From Massilia sp. Root351 (GTDB taxonomy: Bacteria; Pseudomonadota; Gammaproteobacteria; Burkholderiales; Burkholderiaceae_D), in the NCBI RefSeq assembly GCF_001425045.1, contig NZ_LMDJ01000010.1:26371-90370 (forward strand): DNA of 64,000 nt. Reading direction: 5' to 3'. Position 1 is the first letter of the stretch. Every line of letters starts with the position of its first letter. The notes beneath the pieces were generated by a model that was not told where the DNA came from, ran no database searches, and worked only from the letters and a program-made list of their open reading frames with translations. A program made the position numbers and the translations under genes. Positions 53,690-61,488 of the stretch are shown piece after piece.

Positions 53690-55351
53690 ATGAACCTTCG
53701 CTTCCCCAAGCGATGGCGGCCTGCTGCAACCCTGGCGGCGATGCTCCTCGCATCGCCCGCCATGGGTGCGGCGCCCGATGCACCCGTGCCGCAATTGCGC
53801 AAGCAGGGCACTGCCGTGCAGCTCATCGTAGACAACCAACCCTTCCTCGTGCTTGGCGGCGAACTGCACAACTCCAACGCCTCCAGCCTCCCCTACCTCG
53901 AAAAACTGTGGCAACCGCTGAAAGAGGCGGGCGTCAATACCGTGCTGGCCCCGGTCGAATGGGACCAGGTCGAGCCGCAGGAAGGCCGCTTCGATTTCAC
54001 CGTGCTGGATGGCATGCTGAAGCAGGCCCGCGCCAGCAACAGCCGCCTGATCCTGCTCTGGTTCGGCGCCTGGAAAAATTCCATGTCGACCTATATGCCG
54101 CCGTTCGTCAAGCGCGACCAGCAGCGTTTCCCGCGCGCGCGCAACCGCGCCGGCCAGGCGCAGGATATCCTTTCGCCGTTCGGCGCCGCGACGCTGAAGG
54201 CCGATTCGGCAGCCTTTTCCGCCATGATGAAGCACCTCAAGCAGGCGGACCCGCAGCGCACCGTGCTGATGGTGCAGGTTGAAAACGAGATCGGCATGCT
54301 GCCGGACGTGCGCGACTACAGCGCGCCCGCCAACGCGGCGTTCGCCGGACCGGTGCCGGCGCAGCTGACGGCCTACCTGGCCGCCAACCGCGCCGGCTTG
54401 CACCCCATGGTGCGCAAGCTGTGGGAAAGCCGCGGCAGCCGCAACGCGGGCAGCTGGGGCGAGGTATTCGGCGACTCGATCGAGGCGCAGGAAGTGTTCC
54501 AGGCCTGGTACTACGCCGTCTTCACCAACGGGCTGGCGGCGGCCGGCAAGGCGGCCTACGGCCTGCCGATGTTCGTCAACGTGGCGCTGAACCGGCCGGG
54601 CAAGAAGCCGGGCGAGTATCCGAGCGCCGGTCCGCTGCCGCACCTGTTCGATATCTGGAAGGCGGGCGCACCGGCGGTCGACATCCTGGCCATCGACAGC
54701 TACTTCCCCAACTTTGCCGAATGGGCGCGCCAGTTCAAGCGGCCGGACAATCCGCTGTTCGTCCCCGAGGGCAACCGCATCGGCCGCCCGGAACTGGGCG
54801 CCAACGCCTTCTTCTCGATCGGCGAGCTCGATGCGATCGGCTACTCGCCGTTCGGCATCGAGGACATCAAGGACGCGCCCAAGGATCCGCTGCGCGGCGC
54901 CTACGCGCTGCTGCGCCAGATGACGCCGCTGATCATGCAGTCGCAGGGCAAGGGCGTGATGCGCGGCTTCAAGGCCAACCTGTCCTATGACGGCGTGGTC
55001 GACCCCACGCCGGCCAAGGTGATGCTGGGCGGCTTCCAGCTTGAAGTGAGCCTGGCCAACCAGTGGGGCAAGACCGAGAGCCTGGAGTACGAAGGGCGCG
55101 GCGGGCTGGTGATCCAGACCGGCGAGGATGAATTCGTCGTCGCCGGCAAAGGCATGACCGTGACCTTCCGCGATCCCGGCGACCCGGCCGCCACGGTCGG
55201 CATCGAGAAGGCCACCGAAGGCGGCTTCCAGGACGGCGCGTGGCAGGAGGGGCGCTGGATGAACGGCGACCAGACCCACCAGGGCCGCCATATCCGCCTC
55301 GACGGCGACCGCTGGTCGGCGCAGAAGGTCAAGCTCTACACATTCCGCTGA
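53690..55351 (+). CDS. GH35-like glycoside hydrolase with DUF5597 C-terminal domain
   Basis: The 553-aa secreted enzyme has a signal peptide (ATLAAMLLASPAMGAAP) and a (beta/alpha)8 GH35-type catalytic domain (~45-400), opening with FLVLGGELHNSN. The acid/base Glu lies in MVQVENEIGM and the likely nucleophile Glu in FVPEGN, both as in GH35/GH42 beta-galactosidases. The C-terminal ~140 residues fit DUF5597 (beta-sandwich). It is 13 bases behind the TIGR01782 receptor, forming a two-gene glycan uptake unit. The exact glycosidic bond cannot be told from sequence; beta-galactoside is most likely. Confidence 0.88.
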   Translation: MNLRFPKRWRPAATLAAMLLASPAMGAAPDAPVPQLRKQGTAVQLIVDNQPFLVLGGELHNSNASSLPYLEKLWQPLKEAGVNTVLAPVEWDQVEPQEGRFDFTVLDGMLKQARASNSRLILLWFGAWKNSMSTYMPPFVKRDQQRFPRARNRAGQAQDILSPFGAATLKADSAAFSAMMKHLKQADPQRTVLMVQVENEIGMLPDVRDYSAPANAAFAGPVPAQLTAYLAANRAGLHPMVRKLWESRGSRNAGSWGEVFGDSIEAQEVFQAWYYAVFTNGLAAAGKAAYGLPMFVNVALNRPGKKPGEYPSAGPLPHLFDIWKAGAPAVDILAIDSYFPNFAEWARQFKRPDNPLFVPEGNRIGRPELGANAFFSIGELDAIGYSPFGIEDIKDAPKDPLRGAYALLRQMTPLIMQSQGKGVMRGFKANLSYDGVVDPTPAKVMLGGFQLEVSLANQWGKTESLEYEGRGGLVIQTGEDEFVVAGKGMTVTFRDPGDPAATVGIEKATEGGFQDGAWQEGRWMNGDQTHQGRHIRLDGDRWSAQKVKLYTFR

Positions 55352-55360
55352 CCGCGCGCA

Positions 55361-55400
55361 TTGAATTCCCGGCAAGCGCCTCAACTTGCCAGGAATTCAA
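55361..55400 (+). terminator. Long hairpin after the receptor-glycosidase operon
   Basis: TTGAATTCC-C-GGCAAG (55361-55376) pairs with CTTGCC-A-GGAATTCAA (55385-55400): 15 base pairs around one C/A mismatch and an 8-base loop. It starts nine bases after the glycosidase stop and is probably its terminator, although no T-run follows. Confidence 0.6.
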
Positions 55401-55417
55401 TCACTCTCAATGCGGAC

Positions 55418-57022
55418 ATGTTCAAACTGCTGGCAGGCTTCAGCGCTCCCCTTATCGACTACCCCTTCCCGCGCAGCGACGTGGCGATGTACGCCGCCAC
55501 GCTGCCGCCCCACGCCGGCGCTGCACCGGTGGACCGGCAGACCTGGGACGACCTTCTGCTGGACCAGTATGCGGACCGGCTGGCGCGCGGGACCAGCATC
55601 TTCGGCCAGCAGGAGCTGCACCGCCGCCTGCTCGGCACCGGCAGCGGCGCTGCCGCCGACGTCGCCGCCACCGCGGCCACCGCGGCCCGCGTGCGCGCGC
55701 TGGCGGCGGACGGCGCGGACCCGCACCGCGCCGCCTTGCAAACCGCCTGCGTCGATCTGCGCTGCGCCGAAACCGAAATCGCCGGACTGCTGTTCGGCGC
55801 CGGGCCCGCCCCCGCGCCGCGCTGGAGCCGCCTGCTCAAGTGGCTGCCGCCCGCCTTCCTGCTGAGCGCTGCGCTGGTGCTGCTGTGGTGGCCGCTCTGC
55901 GTGGCGGCGCTGGTCCTGTGGGTGCTGCTGATGCTGGTGCAGGTGAAGTTCTACGAGCAGTCGCAGCGCTGGGAGCAGCTGGTGGGCACGCTGCAGCTGC
56001 AGTTGCGCGCCCACAGCCTGCTGGGCGCGCTGGCGGGCGGCGCCGGGCCTGGCGCCGCGCTAGCCGCGCCTTTCCGCGACGGTGCCGCCCAGGCCGGCAA
56101 GCTGAGCCGCCAGCTGGGCCGTTCCTCGCTGGAGAGCGTCATTCCCGGCTTGAAGGAGTACGGTGAATGGATAGGGCTGTCCAACATCCGCCGCTACTTT
56201 GCCGGGCGCGACCTGTTCCTGGCCCACCGCGCCTTCCTGCGCGACAGCTACCGCATGGTGGCCGGCCTGGACGCCGACCTGGCGCTCGCGCGCGAATTGC
56301 GCGCCGCGCCGGTGGTTTGCTGGGCGACGCAGCCCGCATCCGCCGCATCGCCAGCTGCGCAGCTGCAGCTGGACGGCCTCGTCCACCCGCTGCTTGACCA
56401 GGCCATGCCGCTCACCATCACGCTGGAAGGCAAGGGCGCCTTCATCTCCGGCCAGAACGGCATCGGCAAAAGCACCCTGTTGCGCACGCTGGGCCTGAAC
56501 CTCATTACCGCGCGCGCCTTCGGGTTCTGCTACGCGCGCAGCGCCAGCGTGCCGCTGCTGCCGGTCTACTCCAGCATGCAGAGCGAAGACTCGCTGGCCG
56601 GCGGCGAAAGCCTGTACATCGCCGAACTGCGCCGTGCGCACGAGCTGCTGGCGCTGGCCGGGCAGGGCCGCGCCGTCTTCCTCATCGACGAAATTTTCCG
56701 GGGCACCAACCACCTCGAATCCGTGTCCGGCGCCGCCGCCGTGCTGGACACGCTGGCGCAGCAAGGCACGGTGCTGGTCTCCTCGCACAACCTGGTGCTC
56801 GCCCCCTTGCTGGCGCACCGCCTGGCGCCGCTGTGCGTCAGCGCCGAAGGCGGCCAGCTGCGCGTGCGCCCCGGCGTGCTGGCCCACACCAACGGCCTGA
56901 CCCTGCTGGCCCAGCGCGGCTTCGGTTCCGCCATCGAAGCCAAAGCCGCGCAAGTCCACGCCTGGCTGGGCAACTACCTGGCGCACCCCGACGATTGCGG
57001 CCACGTCCTGCGCGCCGCCTGA
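55418..57022 (+). CDS. Membrane-anchored MutS-like ATPase
   Basis: This protein of about 534 aa lacks the mismatch-binding and connector domains of MutS. It shows a helical N-terminal part (lever-like, ~1-330) with two adjacent transmembrane helices (about 144-180) and the MutS-type ABC ATPase domain: Walker A GQNGIGKST at 345-353, signature region DSLAGGESLYIAELRR and Walker B VFLIDEIFRGTNHLES. Such short MutS relatives occur singly in many bacteria with unknown role; membrane anchoring makes mismatch repair unlikely. The ATG at 55418 is preferred over a TTG at 55361 that lies inside the terminator hairpin; no strong ribosome binding site is seen. Confidence 0.8.
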   Translation: MFKLLAGFSAPLIDYPFPRSDVAMYAATLPPHAGAAPVDRQTWDDLLLDQYADRLARGTSIFGQQELHRRLLGTGSGAAADVAATAATAARVRALAADGADPHRAALQTACVDLRCAETEIAGLLFGAGPAPAPRWSRLLKWLPPAFLLSAALVLLWWPLCVAALVLWVLLMLVQVKFYEQSQRWEQLVGTLQLQLRAHSLLGALAGGAGPGAALAAPFRDGAAQAGKLSRQLGRSSLESVIPGLKEYGEWIGLSNIRRYFAGRDLFLAHRAFLRDSYRMVAGLDADLALARELRAAPVVCWATQPASAASPAAQLQLDGLVHPLLDQAMPLTITLEGKGAFISGQNGIGKSTLLRTLGLNLITARAFGFCYARSASVPLLPVYSSMQSEDSLAGGESLYIAELRRAHELLALAGQGRAVFLIDEIFRGTNHLESVSGAAAVLDTLAQQGTVLVSSHNLVLAPLLAHRLAPLCVSAEGGQLRVRPGVLAHTNGLTLLAQRGFGSAIEAKAAQVHAWLGNYLAHPDDCGHVLRAA

Positions 57023-57103
57023 TACACGGATTCCGGCCATTGCGTATAGGTCGTTTCATGCGTGGCCAGGGCATTGTGCTTGGCGTGGCGGCTGGCGATC
57101 GCC

Positions 57104-59044
57104 TCAATCTTGCTTGAGCGGCTTGTTCTTGTCGATCACTTCGCGGCAGTCGCCCTTGATGATGGCGTTGTCGTAGTTGGTCCAGCCGTAGCTGTCCACG
57201 TAGCGCTTGTGCTGCTTGAATGTCGGGCTCAGGAAGCTCCATTCGAGCCGCTCGCCTTCATAGCGGATGTCGCCCATGTCGAGCAGGGTGTGGAACATGT
57301 TCTCCGTCGCCAGCCGCGCCTTCTTGTGCTTGGCCAGCTGCTGCACCTTGCCGGGATAGCGTTCCTGGTACTGGTCCGAGTACCAGACCAGGGCCGGCAC
57401 GTGGAATTCGTACTGCGTGTTGTGGCCGTGGAAGGCCAGGCGGCAGCTGCCGTCGTACAGGGTCTGGCCGTGGTCGGACACATACAGCATGGACGCGGCC
57501 ACCTGCTGCGCCTTCAGCGTGCCGATGACCTGCGCCAGGAACCAGTCGGTGTAGAGGATGGAGTTGTCGTAGCTGTTATTGAGCTGCGGCTTGATCTTCA
57601 GGTCGGTGTAGGCCGGCTTGTCGATGCCGTACAGCGAGGGCTGCCACTTGTCGAACTCCTTCGGGTGGCGCTGGCTGTAGTTCCAGTGGCTGCCCAGCGA
57701 GTGCAGCACGATCAGCTTTTTCGGCGCCGGGTCGGCCAGCGCGTGCTTGAGCGGATCGAACAGGATCTGGTCGAAATTGGAATTGTTGGTGAAGCCGCCC
57801 AGGTTCAGGAACTGGATCACGTCCGCTTCCTTGGCGAACACCGACACCGGGGTGTCGAACTGGCCGAATGAAATCTGGTTCGACAGCCAGTAGGTCTTGA
57901 AGCCGGCTTCCTTGTACGCGGTGATGAAGGACTTTTCGGCGAAGCCGTCCTTCAGGCTTTGCATGGCCGGCTTGCGTGAAATGATGACCGGCACCGACAG
58001 GCGCGTGGCCGAGACGGCGGTGATGACGTCGCGCAGCGTGACCAGGTTGCTTTCCTTGCTCAGCAGCGGATTGGTCTCGCGCGCGTAGCCGTTCAGGCTC
58101 CAGCGGTCGTAGCGCGACGATTCGCCCAGCACCACCACCACCACCTGCGGCTCGCTGTTGCCTTCGGCCTGGCGCGCCTTGAAGGTGAAGCTGCTGCTGG
58201 TGCGGCCCAGTTCGGCCAAGTGCTGGCGCTCGTTGTAGAAGTCCACCCCGCGCCCCATCAGGCCGAACGGCCAGGTGTTGCTGAAGGCGGCGAAATCGAC
58301 CGGCACCTTGGCCCACCAGGCCAGCGGCGCCAGCTTCCAGCCGGTGCGGCCGGCCGGCGCCACGGCCCCGGTGGCGGCGGCGCTGGCGGCCGCGTCGTCC
58401 TCTTCCGCGTCCTCCAGCTCGGCCGACGCGCCGTCGCCGAAGCCGGAGGCGTGCACGCTGGCCGGCGCCGAGGCGGCCGCCGAGGCATGCGCCGAACCGT
58501 GCCTGGCCGGCTTGCCCGCCACGCCGAATTCCCAGCCGTAGCCGGCCAGGCAGGCCAGCGCCGCCACGATGGCCAGCGCCACCCAGCGCGAGCTGTCGCT
58601 CCAGGCCAGCGCGCGCGTCCTGACCGCCACGTACCAGCCCGCGCCGAACCAGGCGATGACGCCGGCCAGCACCGCCGCCATCAGGTACACGGTGCGGCCC
58701 AGGAATTCCATGGCTTCCTTGGGGCTGGTCTCGGCAATGATGCCCAGGTGGTGGGTGGAGATACCCTGGCCGTAGTAGACGATCAGGTAGACCTCGGTGG
58801 GCAGCGCCAGGAAGGCCGGCAGCAGCAGCCAGTGGAACCAGGCCGGGCGCTTGAACACGGCCCACACGGTGACCCAGGCCACCACTTCCATGCCCAGCGT
58901 CTGCCACGGTGCGTCCACCGGCTTGCCCAGCAGCAGGGGCACAAAGGGCACGGCAGACAGGGCCAGGTAGCTCAGCAGCAGGAAGGCTTGGGCCGCCAGC
59001 GAACTGGCGGCGGGAGCGGGGACGGGGCGAAACAGAAGACGCAT
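57104..59044 (-). CDS. Phosphoethanolamine transferase (EptA/OpgE-like, sulfatase fold)
   Basis: The protein of about 646 aa has five N-terminal helices (to ~residue 165), then an unusual Ala/Ser-rich linker with an acidic patch (about residues 178-232), and a periplasmic alkaline-phosphatase-fold domain. The nucleophile site reads LGESSRYDRWSLNGY near residue 308: Ser replaces the Thr usual in EptA (GETAR). The metal site SDHGQTL and the family segment RETNPLL are present. Such enzymes move phosphoethanolamine from lipid to lipid A core or periplasmic glucans; acceptor here unknown. The start is chosen at MRLLFRP (59042-59044). The GlcNAc transferase gene lies upstream on the same strand. 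Confidence 0.85.
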   Translation of the reverse strand: MRLLFRPVPAPAASSLAAQAFLLLSYLALSAVPFVPLLLGKPVDAPWQTLGMEVVAWVTVWAVFKRPAWFHWLLLPAFLALPTEVYLIVYYGQGISTHHLGIIAETSPKEAMEFLGRTVYLMAAVLAGVIAWFGAGWYVAVRTRALAWSDSSRWVALAIVAALACLAGYGWEFGVAGKPARHGSAHASAAASAPASVHASGFGDGASAELEDAEEDDAAASAAATGAVAPAGRTGWKLAPLAWWAKVPVDFAAFSNTWPFGLMGRGVDFYNERQHLAELGRTSSSFTFKARQAEGNSEPQVVVVVLGESSRYDRWSLNGYARETNPLLSKESNLVTLRDVITAVSATRLSVPVIISRKPAMQSLKDGFAEKSFITAYKEAGFKTYWLSNQISFGQFDTPVSVFAKEADVIQFLNLGGFTNNSNFDQILFDPLKHALADPAPKKLIVLHSLGSHWNYSQRHPKEFDKWQPSLYGIDKPAYTDLKIKPQLNNSYDNSILYTDWFLAQVIGTLKAQQVAASMLYVSDHGQTLYDGSCRLAFHGHNTQYEFHVPALVWYSDQYQERYPGKVQQLAKHKKARLATENMFHTLLDMGDIRYEGERLEWSFLSPTFKQHKRYVDSYGWTNYDNAIIKGDCREVIDKNKPLKQD

Positions 59045-59148
59045 GACACGGGAAATAAAAAAAAGTTGCCCATTATCCGGCCCTTTGCGCCGCGCGGCGA
59101 GCGCTTTCGTGCACGGAGGGGGCGCCCGGGGCTGCCGGGCGCGCCGGC

Positions 59149-60105
59149 TCAGCAGAGCTGGCCGTGGAATGGGTCGCTGACGGTGCCGTTGCGGTAGTCG
59201 ATGCCGCTGAAGGCGGCGTATTGCGCCAGCGTACGCTCGCTGCCCAGGCCGTAGGCGCCGGGCAGGCCGTCGCCGCACAGCAGGCGCCGCAGGCGCTCGG
59301 CCGCGCGCGTTGTCAGGTAGGCGCCGCTGAAGGCGCGCAGGCGGTCCACTTCGCCGTGCCAGTGGTGGCTGTCGTGCGGCGTGTTGGGCGCCTTATATAA
59401 ATGGTACAGCGGCACGTGCAGCGGGTGGTAGATGTCCCAGCCGCGGGTCCAGGCCCGCACCGCCAGGCTTTGCTCTTCGCCGTGGAAGTAGAGATAAGGG
59501 TCGTACGGCACGTCGTCGATAAAGCTGCCGTGGCAAAACACGAAGCCGCCGGCGATGTGGCAGGCCGGCACCGGACGGTCGGTGAACAGGTGCCTGGCGA
59601 TGAAGCGCAGCACCACGTCGCCGCCGGGCAGCAGCGGGGTGTCCGGGTGCGGGCGCAGCACCAGCACGGTCTTGCCCTCGGGCGGCGTGTAGTGCGGCAC
59701 GCCGTCCACCATGTCGAAGCGGTAGGGGTAGGTACTCATGACCGGCTTGGGCGCCAGCTCCAGCAGCTGGCCGTGCTGGCGCCGCAGCGACTCGTCCCAG
59801 CCCGGCTCGAAGCAGGTGTGGGAATCGATCTGCAGCAGGTACTGTTCGCCGTCATACAAGGAGAAGGCCAGGTTGCGGGCCCAGCTCACGCCCAGCGTGT
59901 CCTGCAGCTGCACGTGCACGTAGCGCACCAGGCCGCCGTACGGCAGGGCGGCGACGGCGGCGCGCTGGCTGGCGTAGTGCTGGTCCACCACGGCAAAGCG
60001 CAGCCGCTCCGGATGGGCGGCCTTGGCCACCGCCTCGTTGAGCGTGAAGAACAGCATCGGGTCCAGATAGGACGCCAGGCTGACGAAGATGTTCTGGTTC
60101 GACAT
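59149..60105 (-). CDS. GlcNAc transferase-family glycosyltransferase (PF11397-like)
   Basis: The 318-aa soluble protein matches the 'GlcNAc' glycosyltransferase family typified by eukaryotic Skp1 GnT1: it opens NIFVSLASYLDPMLFFTLNEAV, has RLRFAVVDQHYAS, and the nucleotide-sugar/metal DxD-type motif as DSHTCFEPGWDE, with later HIAGGFVFCHGSF and YFHGEEQSLAVRAWTRG. It should transfer a sugar from a UDP-sugar to an unknown acceptor in the cytosol. I chose the ATG at 60103-60105 (MSNQNIFVSL); an upstream ATG adds eight residues. It lies upstream of the phosphoethanolamine transferase, so both may modify the same surface glycan. Confidence 0.82.
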   Translation of the reverse strand: MSNQNIFVSLASYLDPMLFFTLNEAVAKAAHPERLRFAVVDQHYASQRAAVAALPYGGLVRYVHVQLQDTLGVSWARNLAFSLYDGEQYLLQIDSHTCFEPGWDESLRRQHGQLLELAPKPVMSTYPYRFDMVDGVPHYTPPEGKTVLVLRPHPDTPLLPGGDVVLRFIARHLFTDRPVPACHIAGGFVFCHGSFIDDVPYDPYLYFHGEEQSLAVRAWTRGWDIYHPLHVPLYHLYKAPNTPHDSHHWHGEVDRLRAFSGAYLTTRAAERLRRLLCGDGLPGAYGLGSERTLAQYAAFSGIDYRNGTVSDPFHGQLC

Positions 60106-60185
60106 GATGGAAATGGTAACAGTTTCCATATTGCACGTATGCTGCCGAAATGCCGCAGCGGCAGGGCCGGTGGCGGCGAAAGGGT

Positions 60186-60214
60186 TTGACTCGACTTGTT
60201 TACCAGTCTATACT
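60186..60214 (+). promoter_or_regulatory. Promoter of the str (rpsL) operon
   Basis: TTGACT, a 17-bp spacer and TATACT give a near-consensus sigma-70 promoter. Transcription would start near 60221, leaving a leader of about 160 bases before rpsL. Confidence 0.8.
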
Positions 60215-60331
60215 CGCGAGTTCTCGATTTATTCTGCGCATCGTATACGCTTTTTGCAGGCCGCTCCTGGTGAGTGGCTGCTCGCGCCTTCGGTGCCGCA
60301 TGCGGAAGTGAGTCGGGACTAGGTTTTAGCC

Positions 60332-60349
60332 CCCGGACGCTTGTCCGGG
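60332..60349 (+). promoter_or_regulatory. Hairpin in the rpsL leader
   Basis: CCCGGAC-GCTT-GTCCGGG forms a 7-bp stem with a 4-base loop, 35 bases before the rpsL start. It may pause polymerase or affect leader stability. The TTGTCAACGG that follows has no T-run, so it is not a clear terminator. Confidence 0.45.
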
Positions 60350-60384
60350 TTGTCAACGGTAGTAATTTTGTTGGATTAACAACG

Positions 60385-60768
60385 ATGCCAACCATCAATC
60401 AATTGATTCGCAACCCACGCGTTTCGCTGCGCGTGAAGAGCAAATCGCCGGCGCTGGAAAACAGCCCGCAAAAACGTGGCGTTTGCACCCGTGTGTACAC
60501 CACCACCCCTAAGAAGCCTAACTCGGCACTGCGTAAAGTCGCCAAAGTGCGTCTGACCAACGGTTTCGAAGTGATTTCGTACATCGGCGGCGAAGGCCAC
60601 AACCTGCAAGAGCACAGCGTGGTTCTGCTGCGCGGCGGCCGTGTAAAAGACTTGCCGGGTGTGCGTTACCACATGGTTCGCGGTGCACTGGATACCCAGG
60701 GCGTTAAAGACCGTAAGCAAGCTCGCTCGAAGTACGGTACCAAGCGCGCTAAAGCAGGTAAGAAGTAA
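60385..60768 (+). CDS. rpsL: 30S ribosomal protein S12
   Basis: The 127-aa protein is a full-length S12 ([12 protein letters not shown]...). The decoding-centre loops are wild type: [12 protein letters not shown] (the Lys pair whose change gives streptomycin resistance) and [12 protein letters not shown] with the conserved Asp. S12 monitors codon-anticodon pairing on the 30S interface. Residues ~25-34 read ENSPQKRG, a small departure from the usual EACPQRRG. It is the first gene of the str operon. The ATG at 60385 is fixed by homology; a longer in-frame open stretch upstream is leader. Confidence 0.99.
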   Translation: MPTINQLIRNPRVSLRVKSKSPALENSPQKRGVCTRVYTTTPKKPNSALRKVAKVRLTNGFEVISYIGGEGHNLQEHSVVLLRGGRVKDLPGVRYHMVRGALDTQGVKDRKQARSKYGTKRAKAGKK

Positions 60769-60809
60769 TACCAAGTTTCGTTTAGTGGCAGCTAACTAAG
60801 TGAATGTAT

Positions 60810-60824
60810 CGGTCGAACTGACCG
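60810..60824 (+). promoter_or_regulatory. rpsL-rpsG intercistronic hairpin region
   Basis: CGGTC-GAACT-GACCG lies in the unusually long 138-base gap between rpsL and rpsG. In E. coli the equivalent gap is bound by S7 for translational feedback; whether this one has that role is inference. Confidence 0.35.
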
Positions 60825-60906
60825 AGTAAGTGGACCACTATGATGGTGATCCGCGAGCTGCGGAACATATCGCCGCAAGCTCAACTGAAGATTGAAAGGA
60901 ATTGAT

Positions 60907-61377
60907 ATGCCACGTCGTCGTGAAGTACCCAAGCGCGAGATTCTGCCGGATCCAAAATTCGGCAACACCGATGTCGCCAAGTTTGTAAACGTGCTGATGC
61001 TGTCCGGTAAGAAGTCGGTCGCAGAAAACATCATCTACGGTGCTTTCGAGCACATCGCTTCGAAATCCGGCAAAGATCCGCTGGAAGTGTTCGCTACCGC
61101 GATCAACAACGCCAAGCCGCTGGTTGAAGTGAAATCCCGTCGCGTTGGTGGTGCAAACTACCAGGTGCCGGTTGAAGTCCGCCCAGTGCGCCGTATGGCC
61201 CTGTCCATGCGCTGGCTGCGTGAAGCTGCCAACAAGCGCAGCGAAAAATCCATGCCACAACGCCTCGGCGGTGAGCTGATGGAAGCGGCTGAAGGCCGTG
61301 GCGGTGCAATGAAGAAGCGTGACGAAGTGCACCGTATGGCTGAAGCGAACAAGGCGTTCTCGCACTTCCGCTTCTAA
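60907..61377 (+). CDS. rpsG: 30S ribosomal protein S7
   Basis: The 156-aa protein has the standard S7 length and sequence ([19 protein letters not shown] start; [16 protein letters not shown] and [15 protein letters not shown] end). S7 nucleates assembly of the 30S head and contacts E-site tRNA. AAAGGAATTG before the ATG is a strong ribosome binding site. It is second in the str operon. Confidence 0.99.
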   Translation: MPRRREVPKREILPDPKFGNTDVAKFVNVLMLSGKKSVAENIIYGAFEHIASKSGKDPLEVFATAINNAKPLVEVKSRRVGGANYQVPVEVRPVRRMALSMRWLREAANKRSEKSMPQRLGGELMEAAEGRGGAMKKRDEVHRMAEANKAFSHFRF

Positions 61378-61384
61378 TAAAACT

Positions 61385-61407
61385 GGCCGGAATCTGGTGT
61401 TCCGGCC
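61385..61407 (+). terminator. Hairpin between rpsG and fusA (attenuator-like)
   Basis: GGCCGGAA (61385-61392) pairs with TTCCGGCC (61400-61407) around a 7-base loop, followed by GTTTAATCATTT. The weak T-run suggests partial termination or processing within the str operon rather than a full stop. Confidence 0.5.
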
Positions 61408-61488
61408 GTTTAATCATTTGTTCGAAGCCGGGCTCATTTTGGAAAAAATGGCGTCCGGTTTTGTCCATTAAAAGATTTAGGATCTATT

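Noticed and set aside
55361..55417. TTG start for the MutS-like protein
   Set aside because: It lies inside the terminator-like hairpin, and the encoded residues have no family match.
60385..60768. Streptomycin-resistance change in rpsL
   Set aside because: The KKPNS and RVKDLPG segments are wild type.
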